Origin: Candidatus Hermodarchaeota archaeon
GTDB lineage: Archaea > Asgardarchaeota > Hermodarchaeia > Hermodarchaeales > Hermodarchaeaceae
NCBI GenBank assembly: GCA_016840185.1
Contig: JAEOSV010000151.1
Coordinates: 1 to 51,030, forward strand
DNA length: 51,030 nucleotides
Reading direction: 5' to 3'
The position numbers and the translations under genes were made by a program. Positions 18,052-26,021 of this stretch are shown piece by piece; the stretch's first letter is position 1, and each line of letters begins with the position of its first letter. The notes below the pieces were generated by a model. That model had not been told where the DNA came from. It did no database searches and saw only the letters and a list, made by a program, of their open reading frames with translations.

Positions 18052-19011
18052 TTATTCTTCCTTTAGTTCCTCTGTATTTCCACGGTTGTAGAAACGTGGT
18101 TCTAGGGCAATCAAAATTGTGGCAAGAAAGATTAGTGCAGCACCAAAGGCTTGCCAGATCGCTACTGGTTGACCAAGAAAGAAGAAGCCAAAGATGACCG
18201 CGCTGATTGGGTCCAAGAGCAGCAGGATTGATGCAGCGGAGGCGTCGACTTTGGTAACTCCAACATTTGTTAACAAATATGGGATGGTGGTGGCGATTAA
18301 AGCAAACCCGAGCATGAGAAGCCATGCGGGAAGCGGTAATAGGAGTTGGATTCCCACAATCCGAGGATCGTTAACGAAGAAGCTGCTGATGAGAATGATT
18401 GGAACCATCCAGAGCATGGCGAAAAAGAAGCCCCAAAACATCGTCACCGAAGGACGATAGCCCTCGTAGCCACCCCACTTTCGCCCGAGAACCATATAGA
18501 TTGCTGCAAACACAGCATTAGATAGAGCAAGAAGAATTCCGGCAAGCGGGGCTGCCACAACATAGGGAAAGATGGGAATTGACACTATTACGGCTCCAGT
18601 AATTGAGAGGGGCACTGCAATTAGGCGAATGGGGGTTAGAGGTTCGGTAAGGAAGAGTCGTCCTAGGATAAGGGTGATTGCAGGATAGAGATAGGTGAGA
18701 GAAACGGCAACAACGACAGGGGTTCCAATTGCGATGGCCGTGATGTAGACGATGAGTCCCAGTGCAATGCCAATTAATCCGTATACAATGAACTGGATTA
18801 GATGTTTGCGTTGGATGGTAATATTGCGAAAGGAATAGACAATTCCCAAACCGACGAATATGTAGACGACGGTAAATGTGGTGCGAAATAAGGCTTGTTG
18901 GAGTGATGAGACTCCCAGCTGAGTTAAGTAAAACGAGAAAACGGGGATGGTTCCAAAACAGATAGCGGCGATAATTAAACTCACATAGCTTTGTTTCAGA
19001 GATTGTGACAT
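18052..19011 (-). CDS. EamA/DMT-superfamily transporter (10 TM)
   Basis: A 319-residue integral membrane protein with ten predicted helices arranged as two EamA repeats (about 10-140 and 155-305). The first repeat opens YVSLIIAAICFGTIPVFSF and ends ITGAVIVSIPIF; the second ends in the classical DPISAVIFGFFFLGQP and FLATILIALEPR. The family exports metabolites or amino acids; substrate is unknown. The ATG at 19011 is preferred to the TTG one codon earlier. It lies 58 bases after korC on the same strand and may be read with the kor genes. The tail is short and charged (NRGNTEELKEE). Confidence 0.87.
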   Translation of the reverse strand: MSQSLKQSYVSLIIAAICFGTIPVFSFYLTQLGVSSLQQALFRTTFTVVYIFVGLGIVYSFRNITIQRKHLIQFIVYGLIGIALGLIVYITAIAIGTPVVVAVSLTYLYPAITLILGRLFLTEPLTPIRLIAVPLSITGAVIVSIPIFPYVVAAPLAGILLALSNAVFAAIYMVLGRKWGGYEGYRPSVTMFWGFFFAMLWMVPIILISSFFVNDPRIVGIQLLLPLPAWLLMLGFALIATTIPYLLTNVGVTKVDASAASILLLLDPISAVIFGFFFLGQPVAIWQAFGAALIFLATILIALEPRFYNRGNTEELKEE

Positions 19012-19069
19012 CAAAACCCGCTCAATGTATCAGTTCAATAGTGTAATCATCTAGTAACCTGAAGGATAT

Positions 19070-19642
19070 TTAGTAATCGATTTGGGGTGCGTGAGCGCCC
19101 TCATGAAGGGCTTTGAGGTTTTCTTTCTCAAAACGCTGGAGTTTACCGTCAGTTTTAATCGTTTGTTCAAGGAGCTTGATATCCACCCGGTCATCGAGAT
19201 GTGCAAGTGCGCCAAGTGAAGCCACACCGATATAGCGGACATGCCCTAATTTTTCGGCTATCTCTCGTAAGGCTACTTCATGGATTTCGGGAATGTTCTC
19301 TTGTGGTAAACTTTTGATACCTAAATTTACTGCTGGGTCGTCAACAATAGTTGTCTCGATAATCAGGAGATCACTACTCAAATCGACAGCAATGGAGCAG
19401 CATTTCTCAAATGCAGGGGCAGAGAGAACAATAAGGACATTTGGTTTCAGAAAACCAAGCTCAAAAATGGGATCCGAAGAGATTGTGAGGTCAGCTGAAC
19501 ATGCACCTCCACGGGCAGCTGCACCATGTGACTCGGTTTGTAACACATGAAACCCTTTCTGTGCAAATGCAAGCCCGAGAACCCGGCTAGCGGTTACCAC
19601 CCCATATCCGCCATATCCTGCAAATCGGATAGTAAATTTCAT
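19070..19642 (-). CDS. korC: 2-oxoacid:ferredoxin oxidoreductase gamma subunit (KorC type)
   Basis: A 190-residue gamma subunit. The signature at the N-terminus is IRFAGYGGYGVVTASRVLG, followed by TESHGAAARGGACSADLTIS. It completes a KorDABC complex that oxidises a 2-oxoacid (2-oxoglutarate is typical for this gene order) to the acyl-CoA with reduction of ferredoxin. The start at 19642 has AGGATGAG upstream, 18 bases after korB. The substrate is inferred from the family pattern only; 2-oxoisovalerate and related enzymes are close relatives. Confidence 0.92.
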   Translation of the reverse strand: MKFTIRFAGYGGYGVVTASRVLGLAFAQKGFHVLQTESHGAAARGGACSADLTISSDPIFELGFLKPNVLIVLSAPAFEKCCSIAVDLSSDLLIIETTIVDDPAVNLGIKSLPQENIPEIHEVALREIAEKLGHVRYIGVASLGALAHLDDRVDIKLLEQTIKTDGKLQRFEKENLKALHEGAHAPQIDY

Positions 19643-19660
19643 TGTCGACTCATCCTTCCT

Positions 19661-20548
19661 CTAGCCCCATAGACCTTCAAGGTGCTCAATGATTGTTGGT
19701 CGTTTTTCTCGTTTGAATACACCCAGTTTGATGACTCTATCTTTCAGTGTCATTTGGTAAGATGGGTGTCCAAGATTTTCTCCTGACTTTTTTCCCTTCA
19801 GGGCTTTCAGCATCCAAGCACCCGGGTGGCGTCTATATTGATCGCGTTCGTCTGGAGAAAGGGTGGATTGAAATTCCGTGAGAAATCTCGAAGCATAAGT
19901 CGGACATTGGGAAATGATTTCGATGAACGCAAACCCAAGATGCATCATTGCATCCTTGATTGTTGCGATGATTTCGTTCACATAGTATGTGGTCCATCGT
20001 GCGACAAAACTAGCTCCGGCCCCTAATACGAGTTCGGTGAGATCGAAGGGGGCTTCTGGATGCTGTGGGTAGGTTGAAGTCTGTACATGAAGGGGAGTTG
20101 TTGGAGCCGATTGTCCTCCCGTCATGCCATAATTCAAGTTATTGACAAGGATCACAGTCATGGGAATATTTCGCCTAGCCGCATGAATCAAATGATTACC
20201 ACCAATGGCTGCACCATCACCATCTCCAGTGAATACAACAACACGTAGTTTAGGATTCATGACCTTGGCTCCGGTGGCAAAGGCAATTGCTCGACCATGG
20301 GTTGTGTGCAATGTGTCTCCTTTGAAGTGGGGACTTGGAATCCAAGCTGAGCAACCGATTCCTGAGACACCGAGGATATCTTGTTGGCGAATCTCCTTAG
20401 ACTGGACGAGTTCATCGACTGCCCGTACGAACCCGTTGAGTATTGTGCCATTGCCACACCCCGCGCAAAAGGCACTGGGAAGATTGCGGAGATAGTTGTC
20501 ACGGTAATATTGCTGGGGTTTCCCAAGTTTGGGTTCGGGTTTGGTCAT
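19661..20548 (-). CDS. korB: 2-oxoacid:ferredoxin oxidoreductase beta subunit (KorB type), TPP-binding
   Basis: A 295-residue beta subunit. C28 and C31 lie in FCAGCGNG, with a further Cys in GVSGIGCSAW. The thiamine diphosphate and Mg site is FTGDGDGAAIGGNH, followed after a short helix by ILVNNLNYGMTGGQ. TTHGRAIAFATG is the usual upstream motif. It carries out the decarboxylation chemistry together with the alpha subunit and the ferredoxin-like delta subunit. Its ATG overlaps the stop of korA (ATGA, 20545-20548), so translation is coupled. Thiamine supply may link it to the ThiN gene in the window. Confidence 0.95.
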   Translation of the reverse strand: MTKPEPKLGKPQQYYRDNYLRNLPSAFCAGCGNGTILNGFVRAVDELVQSKEIRQQDILGVSGIGCSAWIPSPHFKGDTLHTTHGRAIAFATGAKVMNPKLRVVVFTGDGDGAAIGGNHLIHAARRNIPMTVILVNNLNYGMTGGQSAPTTPLHVQTSTYPQHPEAPFDLTELVLGAGASFVARWTTYYVNEIIATIKDAMMHLGFAFIEIISQCPTYASRFLTEFQSTLSPDERDQYRRHPGAWMLKALKGKKSGENLGHPSYQMTLKDRVIKLGVFKREKRPTIIEHLEGLWG

Positions 20549-21717
20549 TCCGCTTCATCCTCCAGATTCAATTCGACCGCTAGATTCGAGTTCTTAACTC
20601 GAATGTGTTCAAGAATTTCGATTGAGCGGTGGACTTCTCCTGCCACTTTTGGAATGCTTTTGATCTTGGCTTGCCCTGCTACTCTGGCTATTTCCCTAGC
20701 CATCATTCCTGTATTCATCTCAACGACGTAGATTTTCTTTATGTCCTTGAGTAACTCTTCGAGCTGTTTCTCGGGCAATGGCCAGAGAGTTTTCAATCGG
20801 ATGAACCCAAGATCAAAGCCTTTCTTTCGAGCCTTTTTCACAGCTTGATAGGCAGGTCGTGCTGAAGCTCCGAAACTTAGTACAACAGTGTCAGCAGAGT
20901 CGAGATGAGCAGTTTCCAAATCAAGTCCATCTTTCCTGAGGGCCAGACCGGCTTGACGGTTCTTTTCAAACAGCCATTCAATTGTTGCACGATGAAAATG
21001 AGGAGTATAGTCCCGGACACCAGTTGGTCGATGAGCTGAGCCGGTGACAAGCAGCTCAAGTCCGTCACCAAACTGGGGCATTTCATACCGAAGGAAGATT
21101 TCTTCGGAGTTGGAATGCTTCTTTGTAAGCCGTTCCCGATTCTGAATAGGAAACTCACCTTTCTTCGGAATGGAAAGTGGTTCACGCATGTAACTAATTT
21201 CACCATCTGTCATGACGAGAGTAGGGGTTCGAAACCGTTCAGCATAGTTGAAGGCATGAACCGTGAAGTCAAACATTTCTTGAACTGACCAGGGACAGAA
21301 CGCAATTGGGGTAATATCACCATGAGTACCATAGCGAGCCTGCATGATATCCTGTTGTCCAGGCATCGTGGCTTGTCCCGTGCTGGGACCAGAGCGTTGG
21401 GCATCAACAATGACAACTGGTGTTTCAGTGAGGTAAGCGTATCCAAGGTTTTCTTGCATAAGGCTAAAACCCGGTCCTGAGGTGGCAGTCATTGCTTTTC
21501 CTCCAGCCCATGATGCCCCAATGATCGCAGCTATTGAGGCAATCTCATCTTCCATTTGGAGATAATAGCCCTTTACTTGAGGTAGACGTTGTGCCATCCA
21601 TTCAACGATACTTGTGGCTGGAGTGATGGGATAGCCTGCAAAAAATCGACAACCCGCATAAATCGCACCTTCAGCGCAAGCAGTGCCCCCATCGACGAAA
21701 TGTAATCCCGTTTTCAT
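20545..21717 (-). CDS. korA: 2-oxoacid:ferredoxin oxidoreductase alpha subunit (KorA type)
   Basis: A 390-residue alpha subunit. Typical segments are FFAGYPITPATSIVEWMA, QMEDEIASIAAIIGASWAG, AMTATSGPGFSLM and QRSGPSTGQATMPGQQD. These are the pyrimidine-domain contacts to TPP and the subunit interface. The C-terminal domain (TVVLSFGASARPAYQA, ending HIRVKNSNLAVELN) is the usual transketolase-C-like part. The motif set and the D-A-B-C order match 2-oxoglutarate:ferredoxin oxidoreductases better than pyruvate enzymes. Its ATG overlaps the korD stop codon. It is cytoplasmic and oxygen-sensitive as a family. Confidence 0.95.
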   Translation of the reverse strand: MKTGLHFVDGGTACAEGAIYAGCRFFAGYPITPATSIVEWMAQRLPQVKGYYLQMEDEIASIAAIIGASWAGGKAMTATSGPGFSLMQENLGYAYLTETPVVIVDAQRSGPSTGQATMPGQQDIMQARYGTHGDITPIAFCPWSVQEMFDFTVHAFNYAERFRTPTLVMTDGEISYMREPLSIPKKGEFPIQNRERLTKKHSNSEEIFLRYEMPQFGDGLELLVTGSAHRPTGVRDYTPHFHRATIEWLFEKNRQAGLALRKDGLDLETAHLDSADTVVLSFGASARPAYQAVKKARKKGFDLGFIRLKTLWPLPEKQLEELLKDIKKIYVVEMNTGMMAREIARVAGQAKIKSIPKVAGEVHRSIEILEHIRVKNSNLAVELNLEDEAE

Positions 21718-21962
21718 TCATCTTCCACCTCAATCATAATTGCCGCATCCGGGCACCGTTTTTCACAAAGTCGACATGTAACCCCTTGTTTTCCACGGAC
21801 GAGCATGCATTTTGTTTCGCCGTCTTTGATAAGGCAGGGGCTGTGTCCACCCCATGCTGTTGGTTTATTTTCCTTGAGGACTTTTGTTGGACAAAAGAGG
21901 ATACAGATGCCACACCCTTTGCAAAGGTTTTCGTTAACTGTAAGTTTGATGCGACGCGAGAT
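21714..21962 (-). CDS. korD: Ferredoxin-like delta subunit (KorD) of 2-oxoacid oxidoreductase, apparent ATC start
   Basis: An 82-residue two-cluster ferredoxin-type subunit that ends in an ATGA overlap with korA. The first cluster motif is CKGCGICILFCP and the second CRLCEKRCPD, each fitting a 4Fe-4S site with the distal Cys. It passes electrons from the TPP and cluster core to ferredoxin. The frame has no ATG, GTG or TTG before the first cluster: an in-frame TAG lies upstream and the next in-frame ATG would remove cluster 1. A perfect AGGAGG ends eight bases before an ATC codon at 21962-21960, which is in the right place for the start of the family. Either ATC is the start codon or one base is wrong or mutated. 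Confidence 0.82.
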   Translation of the reverse strand: MSRRIKLTVNENLCKGCGICILFCPTKVLKENKPTAWGGHSPCLIKDGETKCMLVRGKQGVTCRLCEKRCPDAAIMIEVEDE

Positions 21963-22063
21963 TCTAGATTCCTCCTAAGTCATGTGAGGGTTGGCTGGTG
22001 TCGGTGAATTTGTTTGAGTACCTAAAGCTTTATGGGACGTTGCTGAACATGAAACGCTTATTT

Positions 22064-22618
22064 TTAGATTGCTGATTCACATATGAAAACAAAGAGCAAC
22101 ACCGCTCCCCCCACAAGAAGCAATGTGGATAACAAGAAGCCATGCGCTATGAAGAAAAACGAAACACTGGATAATAACCAAAATCCTGGAAACGGTTCAA
22201 CAGGAATGGGATAACCAAGGATTGGGGCAAAGACCCCGAACCAGTATGCGTATGCAGCCATCGCAACAGCAGTAGCGAAAATTGCGACTTCACTGCATAC
22301 AACCAGCGTGAAAGCCCGAAGGTAATAACGAGGGTCTTCGAATGATGAGAAAACCAAATTCGTGACAATAACGCCAAGAACCACCATCGCAATGGGAATG
22401 GCAAGCGACCAGTTATTAACTAGCGCTAAAGTTGGAGGCGTGACACCATAATAACTGGTAATAATTATTGGCGGAGGAAATGCCCACACGAGCAACATTG
22501 GGACGCACGCTAATAGGAAATAAGAAAGTAACACGAAAGACACACGTTTCATGGGAGACCAAGATGTGAATCGCTCATGGAATCGAACGAATACGGACGA
22601 CCTTTCGTCTTTTATCAT
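22064..22618 (-). CDS. Predicted membrane protein, 4-5 TM, unknown
   Basis: A 184-residue integral membrane protein that I do not recognise. A polar N-terminus (MIKDERSSVFVRFHERFTS) is followed by four or five hydrophobic helices: FVLLSYFLLACVPMLLVWAF, SLAIPIAMVVLGVIVTNLVF, VVCSEVAIFATAVAMAAYA and LLSSVSFFFIAHGFLLST, with a final short one. No conserved charged residues or transport motif are evident inside the membrane. The ATG at 22618 follows GGATGA; a TTG three codons earlier is less likely. It is divergent from the CPBP protease gene and downstream of nothing obvious. Function unknown. Confidence 0.6.
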   Translation of the reverse strand: MIKDERSSVFVRFHERFTSWSPMKRVSFVLLSYFLLACVPMLLVWAFPPPIIITSYYGVTPPTLALVNNWSLAIPIAMVVLGVIVTNLVFSSFEDPRYYLRAFTLVVCSEVAIFATAVAMAAYAYWFGVFAPILGYPIPVEPFPGFWLLSSVSFFFIAHGFLLSTLLLVGGAVLLFVFICESAI

Positions 22619-22808
22619 TTCATCCAATTTGATGTGTTCCCTCAGTTTTTACTAGAAAAAGCCTTTCTTAATAATATTTGCCTCACCGAAACGAATCTCA
22701 AAGAATTCGACTTCCATCCTTAGATGGCAGGATGGAGTTTTTTGACCCAACACAAACCCGACATATTATGCAACACATTTATGGAATGACGAAACTAAAG
22801 GTGGCGCC

Positions 22809-24164
22809 ATGTCACCGCCTCCAAAGGGTCGCTTTCCGCGATGGCTCACCGCTATTTTCATGTTCGTCATTTCTCTGGCCCTAGTTACTCTGACGTACTT
22901 TATTGATATTGTGGGAGTCCTTTACTATTTTATAACAATCCTCATTGCCTACGCTCTTTGGACATCTGTTGATAGACAACCGATTGATGATTTGGGCTTT
23001 CGTTTTGCATCACGATGGTGGCTTCATCTTATACTCGGTATCATTCTCGCGAGTGTTGTACTTGGACTAATTATCTGGTTGGAAGTACTCATCGGATGGG
23101 TCATTCTGACCCCCGTGTTTCTTAACCTACCATGGTGGGTAGGTGCTGGTATGCTAGCCTACTATGCCATTTGGCAAGCATTGGTGGCTGCTGCTGAGGA
23201 ACTCGTGTCCCGAGGATATATTCAACAAAACCTCTCAACCCGAATGAACGTTGCCCTTTCTATTCTCAGTTCTTCGATCATGTTCGCAGCATCACATCTT
23301 CCAAGTATTGTGTATAACATGCTTCCACTAGACCTAGCCGTAATCATGTTTGGGAATCTCTTCTTAGGCGGGATTATGTTGGGTCTAGCCTTTGCACGGA
23401 CTCGTGTCCTCTGGCTCCCAATTGGTCTTCATTTTGGCTGGAATTTTATGCTCTATCATATCGCAGGATTTGGAGGAAATGGGCTCTTTGACGCACAAAA
23501 CCTTGGACCAGAGATTCTAACTGGGGGAACGATGGGTCCTGAAGCAGGACTGGTGGGAACTTTTGCCTTTCTCATTCTCATCGCTGTTGTATGGCTTGGA
23601 ACACAACCTTCTAATGGTCAGCTTATGCGGACCTTTGAGCGAAAATCCCTAGTGATGTTTGCATTTGGCTTTCTTATGGTCGGAATCCCTGTTGTGCTGG
23701 GTTTAATTTTAGCAAGTCTATGGCTATTCTTGTTGATTTGGATTGTCTTTGCAATTTTCTTCCTGCAGGTGTGGGAAAACCGCATCTTGTGTAGCCATTG
23801 TCCCTATTATGACTCTGAAGATCGGACGCTCAAATGCCATGCAAATTATGGATTATACAAACTCTGGAAATATAATCCGGCACCCATGAGCCTGTCCGAA
23901 CAAGCCCAGATGGTGATCGGAGTAATCATCATGATTGGTTTTCCCTTCCCCTTTTTAGTCTGGACTCAACAATGGCTCTTACTTATTTTCGCATTGTTTG
24001 GAGCCATAGCCCTCGGAACCATTCTGTTTGGGTGGCTCTGCCTGCGTTGTGTAAACTTTTCGTGCCCCTTTAATCGAGTGCCCAAAAAAGATGTGGACGC
24101 TTTCTTGAAGGAGTATCCAAAAATGCGAAAGGCTTGGGAAGAAAAAGGTTATGAACTCGATTGA
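22809..24164 (+). CDS. CPBP (CAAX/Abi) intramembrane metalloprotease with C-terminal Cys-rich membrane domain
   Basis: A 451-residue polytopic protein. The CPBP core spans about residues 90-240: AAEELVSRGYIQ holds the Glu-Glu-x-x-x-Arg motif, MFAASHLPS gives the second metal ligand and IGLHFGWNFML the third. Such proteins are metal-dependent intramembrane endopeptidases; some process prenylated proteins or confer peptide resistance. After about residue 270 come further helices and a Cys set, LCSHCPYYD, LKCHANYG and CLRCVNFSCPF, which could bind zinc or another metal and is not part of the common CPBP domain. The start ATG follows AGGTGG. Substrates are unknown. The extra domain resembles tails of archaeal membrane proteins of unknown role, judged only from pattern. 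Confidence 0.85.
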   Translation: MSPPPKGRFPRWLTAIFMFVISLALVTLTYFIDIVGVLYYFITILIAYALWTSVDRQPIDDLGFRFASRWWLHLILGIILASVVLGLIIWLEVLIGWVILTPVFLNLPWWVGAGMLAYYAIWQALVAAAEELVSRGYIQQNLSTRMNVALSILSSSIMFAASHLPSIVYNMLPLDLAVIMFGNLFLGGIMLGLAFARTRVLWLPIGLHFGWNFMLYHIAGFGGNGLFDAQNLGPEILTGGTMGPEAGLVGTFAFLILIAVVWLGTQPSNGQLMRTFERKSLVMFAFGFLMVGIPVVLGLILASLWLFLLIWIVFAIFFLQVWENRILCSHCPYYDSEDRTLKCHANYGLYKLWKYNPAPMSLSEQAQMVIGVIIMIGFPFPFLVWTQQWLLLIFALFGAIALGTILFGWLCLRCVNFSCPFNRVPKKDVDAFLKEYPKMRKAWEEKGYELD

Positions 24165-24178
24165 ACCGCCCTAGCGAT

Positions 24179-24802
24179 CTATTCCTGGTTCAGTTTCATT
24201 GCTAGGGTTGCGACTCGTTCTCCAACCAGTTGACTGTTTCGAATTGCGATTTCATCTTTCGGTGTGCCACGCCATGTGAAGCCTTCACTTTGCAATCCGG
24301 TCATTCCAGCCCAAGCTTCTGTCACCGGGTTGCCCACACCGCCCGCGACAATCATGCCTTGTCCAAGGGCATAGTTGATTATGGTGCCCGCAGTTGTTTC
24401 CTGACCTCCTTGCCGGAGTCCAGCGGCGACGATTATTCCAACGATTTTATCGCGGAGTCGATGGTCCAACATCTTCCGTGTTCGCGACCGATCAATGAGG
24501 TTTTTGAGAAGCCCAGGGACGGTAGAGAAGTAGGATGGGCTTGCGAATATGATACCGTGGGCTGCTTCCATTTTATCCAAGACTTTTGGTACGTCATCTT
24601 TTGCGTCTTCAGGGCAAGGCTTTTGGCGTACACAATTGTCACAGCCGGTACATGGCAGGATGCTGAAGTCTGCAAGGCGGAGTAACTCGGTCTCCACCTT
24701 ACCCATAGATTGTGCAGCATCTAAGGCTTGCGTTAGTAGGAATTCTGAACTGGATTTTTCTTTCTTTGGAGAGCCACAGATTCCCAATACTGTTGTTGTC
24801 AT
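24179..24802 (-). CDS. Iron-sulfur flavoprotein (NADPH-dependent FMN reductase fold)
   Basis: A 207-residue flavodoxin-like protein. The FMN phosphate loop is LGICGSPKKEKSSSEFLL, and the compact Cys motif CTGCDNCVRQKPCPE matches the 4Fe-4S site of the Isf group from methanogens. FASPSYFSTVPGLLKNLIDR is the usual FMN-ring contact. Isf proteins move electrons between ferredoxin and an acceptor such as oxygen or peroxide; the acceptor here is unknown. The ATG at 24802 is preferred to the GTG six codons earlier. It is convergent with the CPBP gene, with 14 bases between the stops. Confidence 0.88.
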   Translation of the reverse strand: MTTTVLGICGSPKKEKSSSEFLLTQALDAAQSMGKVETELLRLADFSILPCTGCDNCVRQKPCPEDAKDDVPKVLDKMEAAHGIIFASPSYFSTVPGLLKNLIDRSRTRKMLDHRLRDKIVGIIVAAGLRQGGQETTAGTIINYALGQGMIVAGGVGNPVTEAWAGMTGLQSEGFTWRGTPKDEIAIRNSQLVGERVATLAMKLNQE

Positions 24803-24982
24803 GGTATCACGCTTCTGCACTGGTGGTTATACCCTATCATGGACTCCCCCAATAGGGTTCCGGTGTTAGATTTAAAGCGGGTGTAAAAAGGCTACCAGGG
24901 AAAGTGAGGAATCAGAGTATTGAAGGCTTGCATGGATTCATTGTATTGAGTTTCGCAATTGTGATACGGTTTTCAGTAAAAT

Positions 24983-25624
24983 CTAACGTCGGTGCTTGCT
25001 GCGTAAGCTCTGTTCAATGCGATACAAGTCCGCAGGAGTATTGACATTGGTAAAGGTGAGGAGTTTCGCATCAAATCGTTCCAGTGCATTGGTGGAAAGA
25101 TAGATGACACGACCAATATTGTCGATCAAACATTGCATGCGCGGTTTTTGATCCTCGAGACACTTTGATGCTACTTTTTGAGCAATTTCAGTGGAAAAAA
25201 CGGAGTGAAGAGGTTCTACCCATCCATTGGGCCATCGTGGAACCGCTGCGTGATGATTTTCAGCCATACTCCAAAGAATTTCAAAAAACATGTCATGAAT
25301 GAGCGGGGAATCACAGGGGAGTAATTGGGTGTACGGATTCTTGGCGTGTTGAAAAGCTGTTAGAGCGCCAACAAGGGAACACCGTGTATCACTATCAATA
25401 TCAATAACAATTTGCTCTTCTGGAAAGTGTTCGCAAAATAATTCGCGATCCGCTTCGGAATGGACTACAACGAAGACCTCAGTTGCATACGCTTCACAGG
25501 CGTCCACTACATGAAGGAAAAGAGGTTTTCCAGCAACCTCAGCTAGGGCTTTAGAAGGCTTGAATCGGTCACTTCGACCACCGGCTAATATCGCGACGCT
25601 TACTGGTTGCACTGTAGTTTCCAC
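24983..25624 (-). CDS. mobA: Molybdenum cofactor guanylyltransferase (MobA type)
   Basis: A 213-residue nucleotidyltransferase. The N-terminal GTP loop is VAILAGGRSDRFKPSKAL, followed by GKPLFLHVVDA, the metal-binding LLPCDSPLI (Asp in place), and the C-terminal FTNVNTPADLYRIE typical of MobA. MobA adds GMP to molybdopterin, giving the dinucleotide form used by formylmethanofuran dehydrogenase and other oxidoreductases. FwdB and FwdD, both of the dinucleotide type, are in this window. The start is GTG at 25624. A relative that moves CMP (MocA) is a weaker alternative. Confidence 0.85.
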   Translation of the reverse strand: METTVQPVSVAILAGGRSDRFKPSKALAEVAGKPLFLHVVDACEAYATEVFVVVHSEADRELFCEHFPEEQIVIDIDSDTRCSLVGALTAFQHAKNPYTQLLPCDSPLIHDMFFEILWSMAENHHAAVPRWPNGWVEPLHSVFSTEIAQKVASKCLEDQKPRMQCLIDNIGRVIYLSTNALERFDAKLLTFTNVNTPADLYRIEQSLRSKHRR

Positions 25625-26021
25625 ACAATTCTGATTCTAGATACTTACGCGGCATGACTTCAATGAGGACTAAAAAGTTATTGATGAAGCGACCATCAAT
25701 GGAAGGGAACTAGCGCTACAAATAGAATTGGACTCCCCTCCAATGGTATGTTAACATTCACCTTTGCCCATAAAAAGCAGGAAATGGGGGTCATTGTACA
25801 GTTATAAAGCCCATTAAACTATTAATTTGTGTTATTTTGAGAAATAATCCCTAAATATCCGATTAAACGTTAAAAAAAGGGCTCTGAGTTGTTTAGACAG
25901 GATTCTACTTCTGATTGGATAGAAAATATAAAAGTAAAATAGAACTTTGTAACATAAAAGTCGCTTGCGACCCCTGTTTGAACCTAGTTCGAAGAACACG
26001 GCAGCCACATGAGGTATGAAT
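25625..26021. other. AT-rich intergenic region upstream of the HTH gene pair
   Basis: Almost 400 bases without a convincing gene. An 80-codon minus-strand frame (25832-26074) begins inside the next gene and has no recognisable features. The second half is strongly AT-rich and carries the TATA-like box at 25926. I see no RNA gene, repeat or clear terminator. Confidence 0.6.
25926..25934 (+). promoter_or_regulatory. TATA-like promoter element of the first HTH gene
   Basis: ATATAAAAG preceded by a purine-rich GATAGAAA reads as BRE plus TATA. Transcription would begin about 25 bases downstream, near 25958, leaving a leader of about 60 bases to the start codon. Confidence 0.45.

Noticed and set aside
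21786..22007. Plus-strand 73-codon frame rich in Phe and Cys
   Set aside because: Antisense to korD, whose cluster motifs explain the Cys pattern on the other strand.
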